Under the pieces are notes generated by a model that had not been told where the DNA came from, searched no databases, and saw only the letters and a list, made by a program, of their open reading frames with translations. Both the position numbers and the translations under genes were made by a program. Below, piece by piece: positions 6,787 through 7,809 of a stretch of 7,809 bases of DNA; position 1 is the first letter of the stretch; each line of letters begins with the position of its first letter. Source of the DNA: CALMEH01 sp964548225 (GTDB lineage: Bacteria > Acidobacteriota > Blastocatellia > Pyrinomonadales > Pyrinomonadaceae); assembly GCA_964548225.1 (NCBI GenBank), contig CAZJQP010000127.1:1-7809 (forward strand), written 5' to 3'.

Positions 6787-7773
6787 ATGAGAATATCAAA
6801 ATACAAAACAAACGAAGCGCGAAACGCGGTTGAAAATTGGGTTGATTTTTTTGCCGCAAATTCCGCGTTAAATTACGAAAAACTAAATATTTCAACGGCT
6901 TTTGGCAACACCCGAATTCTTGCCGTCAATCACGAAAAACGCGATTTGAAACCGCTTTTGTTTCTGCCCGGAGCGCGGACTTGCGGAATCTTTTGGGATG
7001 TCAGCAATCATCTGCAAATTCTTGGCAATGAGTATCGGATTTATTTGCTCGATGTCGTCGGGCAACCGAGTTTGAGCGATGGAAATTGTCCGCGCCTTGC
7101 TTCGGATGATTACGGAAATTGGCTCAAAGAAGTCTGCGAAAAACTCAATTTCGAGAAAGGTGCATTCATCGGCGCATCGTTTGGCGGTTTGCTGATTTTC
7201 AAACTCGCGGCAGTCGCGCCGGAATGCATCGAAAAAGCAGTTTTGATGAATCCCGTCGGGCTTTCTTACATCAGTCTTTCACCTTGGACGCTGTATAACA
7301 CACTCAAACCGGTCTATTTTCCGACTCGTGCGAATGTCGAAACTTTTATGCACCGCATCGTTTTTTCACAGACGGAAAAACCCGAAGGCGATTTGTGGAA
7401 ACGAATTGCTGATTACATCGAAATTTCGGTCAGAGATTTTGAATTTGCGGGCGATTATCCAACAAAATTAACAGACGCGGAAATTTTGAAATTAAAAGCC
7501 GAAACGCATTTGCTTGTCGGCGACAGCGATGCGCTGATTCCTCACCAAAATACTGTGAAACGCGCTCAAAAATTATTACCGAATCTGAAAAATGTCGAGA
7601 TTTTGCCGAACATCGGACACGGTATTGAGATTTCAAAATTTGCCATTCAAAAATTGAAGACAATTTTAGCAATGATAGTCGTGTTTTTCGCTTTTTTTGA
7701 CGCTTCTTCGGCTCAAACTAAGACTGAAAATTTTGTTGCAAAGGTTGATAAAACTAACGTCAGTTCGGGATAA
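6787..7773 (+). CDS. Alpha/beta hydrolase with unusual C-terminal extension
   Basis: The frame encodes 328 residues, of which about 1-295 look like a serine alpha/beta hydrolase. The oxyanion-side loop is LFLPGARTCG (58-67). The nucleophile elbow is GASFG at 129-133 with Ser131. The acid is probably Asp248 in VGDSDALIP (244-252), and His278 lies in NIGHGIE, so a full Ser-Asp-His triad is present. A lid-like segment fills about 160-225. There is no N-terminal signal, so the enzyme is probably cytoplasmic. The fold covers esterases, MenH/BioH-like enzymes and C-C hydrolases, so the substrate cannot be assigned. The final helix expected for the fold ends near residue 294. After it come about 34 residues that resemble a signal peptide with an alanine-rich cleavage site and then a short polar stretch. 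These may belong to a downstream gene fused in frame. The 31-bp gap suggests cotranscription with the pump. Confidence 0.85.
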   Translation: MRISKYKTNEARNAVENWVDFFAANSALNYEKLNISTAFGNTRILAVNHEKRDLKPLLFLPGARTCGIFWDVSNHLQILGNEYRIYLLDVVGQPSLSDGNCPRLASDDYGNWLKEVCEKLNFEKGAFIGASFGGLLIFKLAAVAPECIEKAVLMNPVGLSYISLSPWTLYNTLKPVYFPTRANVETFMHRIVFSQTEKPEGDLWKRIADYIEISVRDFEFAGDYPTKLTDAEILKLKAETHLLVGDSDALIPHQNTVKRAQKLLPNLKNVEILPNIGHGIEISKFAIQKLKTILAMIVVFFAFFDASSAQTKTENFVAKVDKTNVSSG

Positions 7774-7809
7774 GAAATAGATGGAAAAGCTCTTTTTCAA
7801 GTAAAATGG
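7654..7809 (+). pseudogene. Possible interrupted start of a downstream exported-protein gene
   Basis: In the hydrolase frame, a TTG at 7654 or an ATG at 7672 would begin a peptide with a signal-sequence pattern: Lys after the TTG, a hydrophobic run ILAMIVVFFAFF, then DASSAQ as a cleavage region. Polar sequence follows up to TAA at 7771-7773. The same frame is then open again to the window edge (7774-7809, EIDGKALFQVKW). Read through the TAA, it looks like the continuous N-terminus of an exported protein. It could therefore be a gene with a premature stop whose start has merged with the hydrolase. Alternatively it is simply the hydrolase tail plus unrelated spacer. The window ends before this can be resolved, and I do not recognise the family. 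Confidence 0.25.

Noticed and set aside
7781..7804. An ATG at 7781 as the start of a downstream gene.
   Set aside because: It reaches a TAA after seven codons and lacks a ribosome-binding site.

Overview
The window carries one strand-consistent operon from a Gram-negative bacterium. It encodes a complete tripartite RND efflux system: a TolC-like outer-membrane channel (422-1774), a periplasmic adaptor (1771-3054) and an inner-membrane RND permease (3132-6755). A serine alpha/beta hydrolase follows (6787-7773). All four genes are on the plus strand. Gene spacing is a 4-bp ATGA overlap, then 77 bp, then 31 bp, so a single transcript is likely. No transcriptional regulator lies inside the window.

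Layout. Bases 1-421 are AT-rich non-coding DNA. They contain an imperfect palindrome built on a 7-nt period (156-244), which overlaps a sigma70-like promoter candidate. The three efflux genes follow in the order channel, adaptor, permease. The adaptor-permease gap is almost filled by a second 7-nt-period palindrome (3064-3123), which folds on paper into a long imperfect hairpin. After the hydrolase domain the same frame continues into a signal-peptide-like segment and stops at 7771-7773. The frame is then open again to the window edge, so the 3' end may be a damaged or fused gene junction.

How the genes work together. By family knowledge, the permease captures substrate in the inner membrane and periplasm and is driven by proton flow. 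The adaptor hairpin links it to the channel, which opens across the outer membrane. The substrate cannot be read from the sequence. The hydrolase could act on the pump's substrate or be an unrelated passenger.

Organism. The AT-rich spacers, moderate-GC genes and heptanucleotide repeats of the GGATTGC/AAATCGC kind recall Acidobacteriota of the Blastocatellia/Pyrinomonadaceae type. This is an impression from memory, not a placement.

This is mostly a recognisable system. The unusual parts are a roughly 125-residue extra segment in the permease porter domain, a non-basic residue at the usual TM10 proton-relay lysine, an adaptor hairpin about four heptads longer per arm than AcrA, the two heptad-repeat palindromes, and the hydrolase 3' junction.
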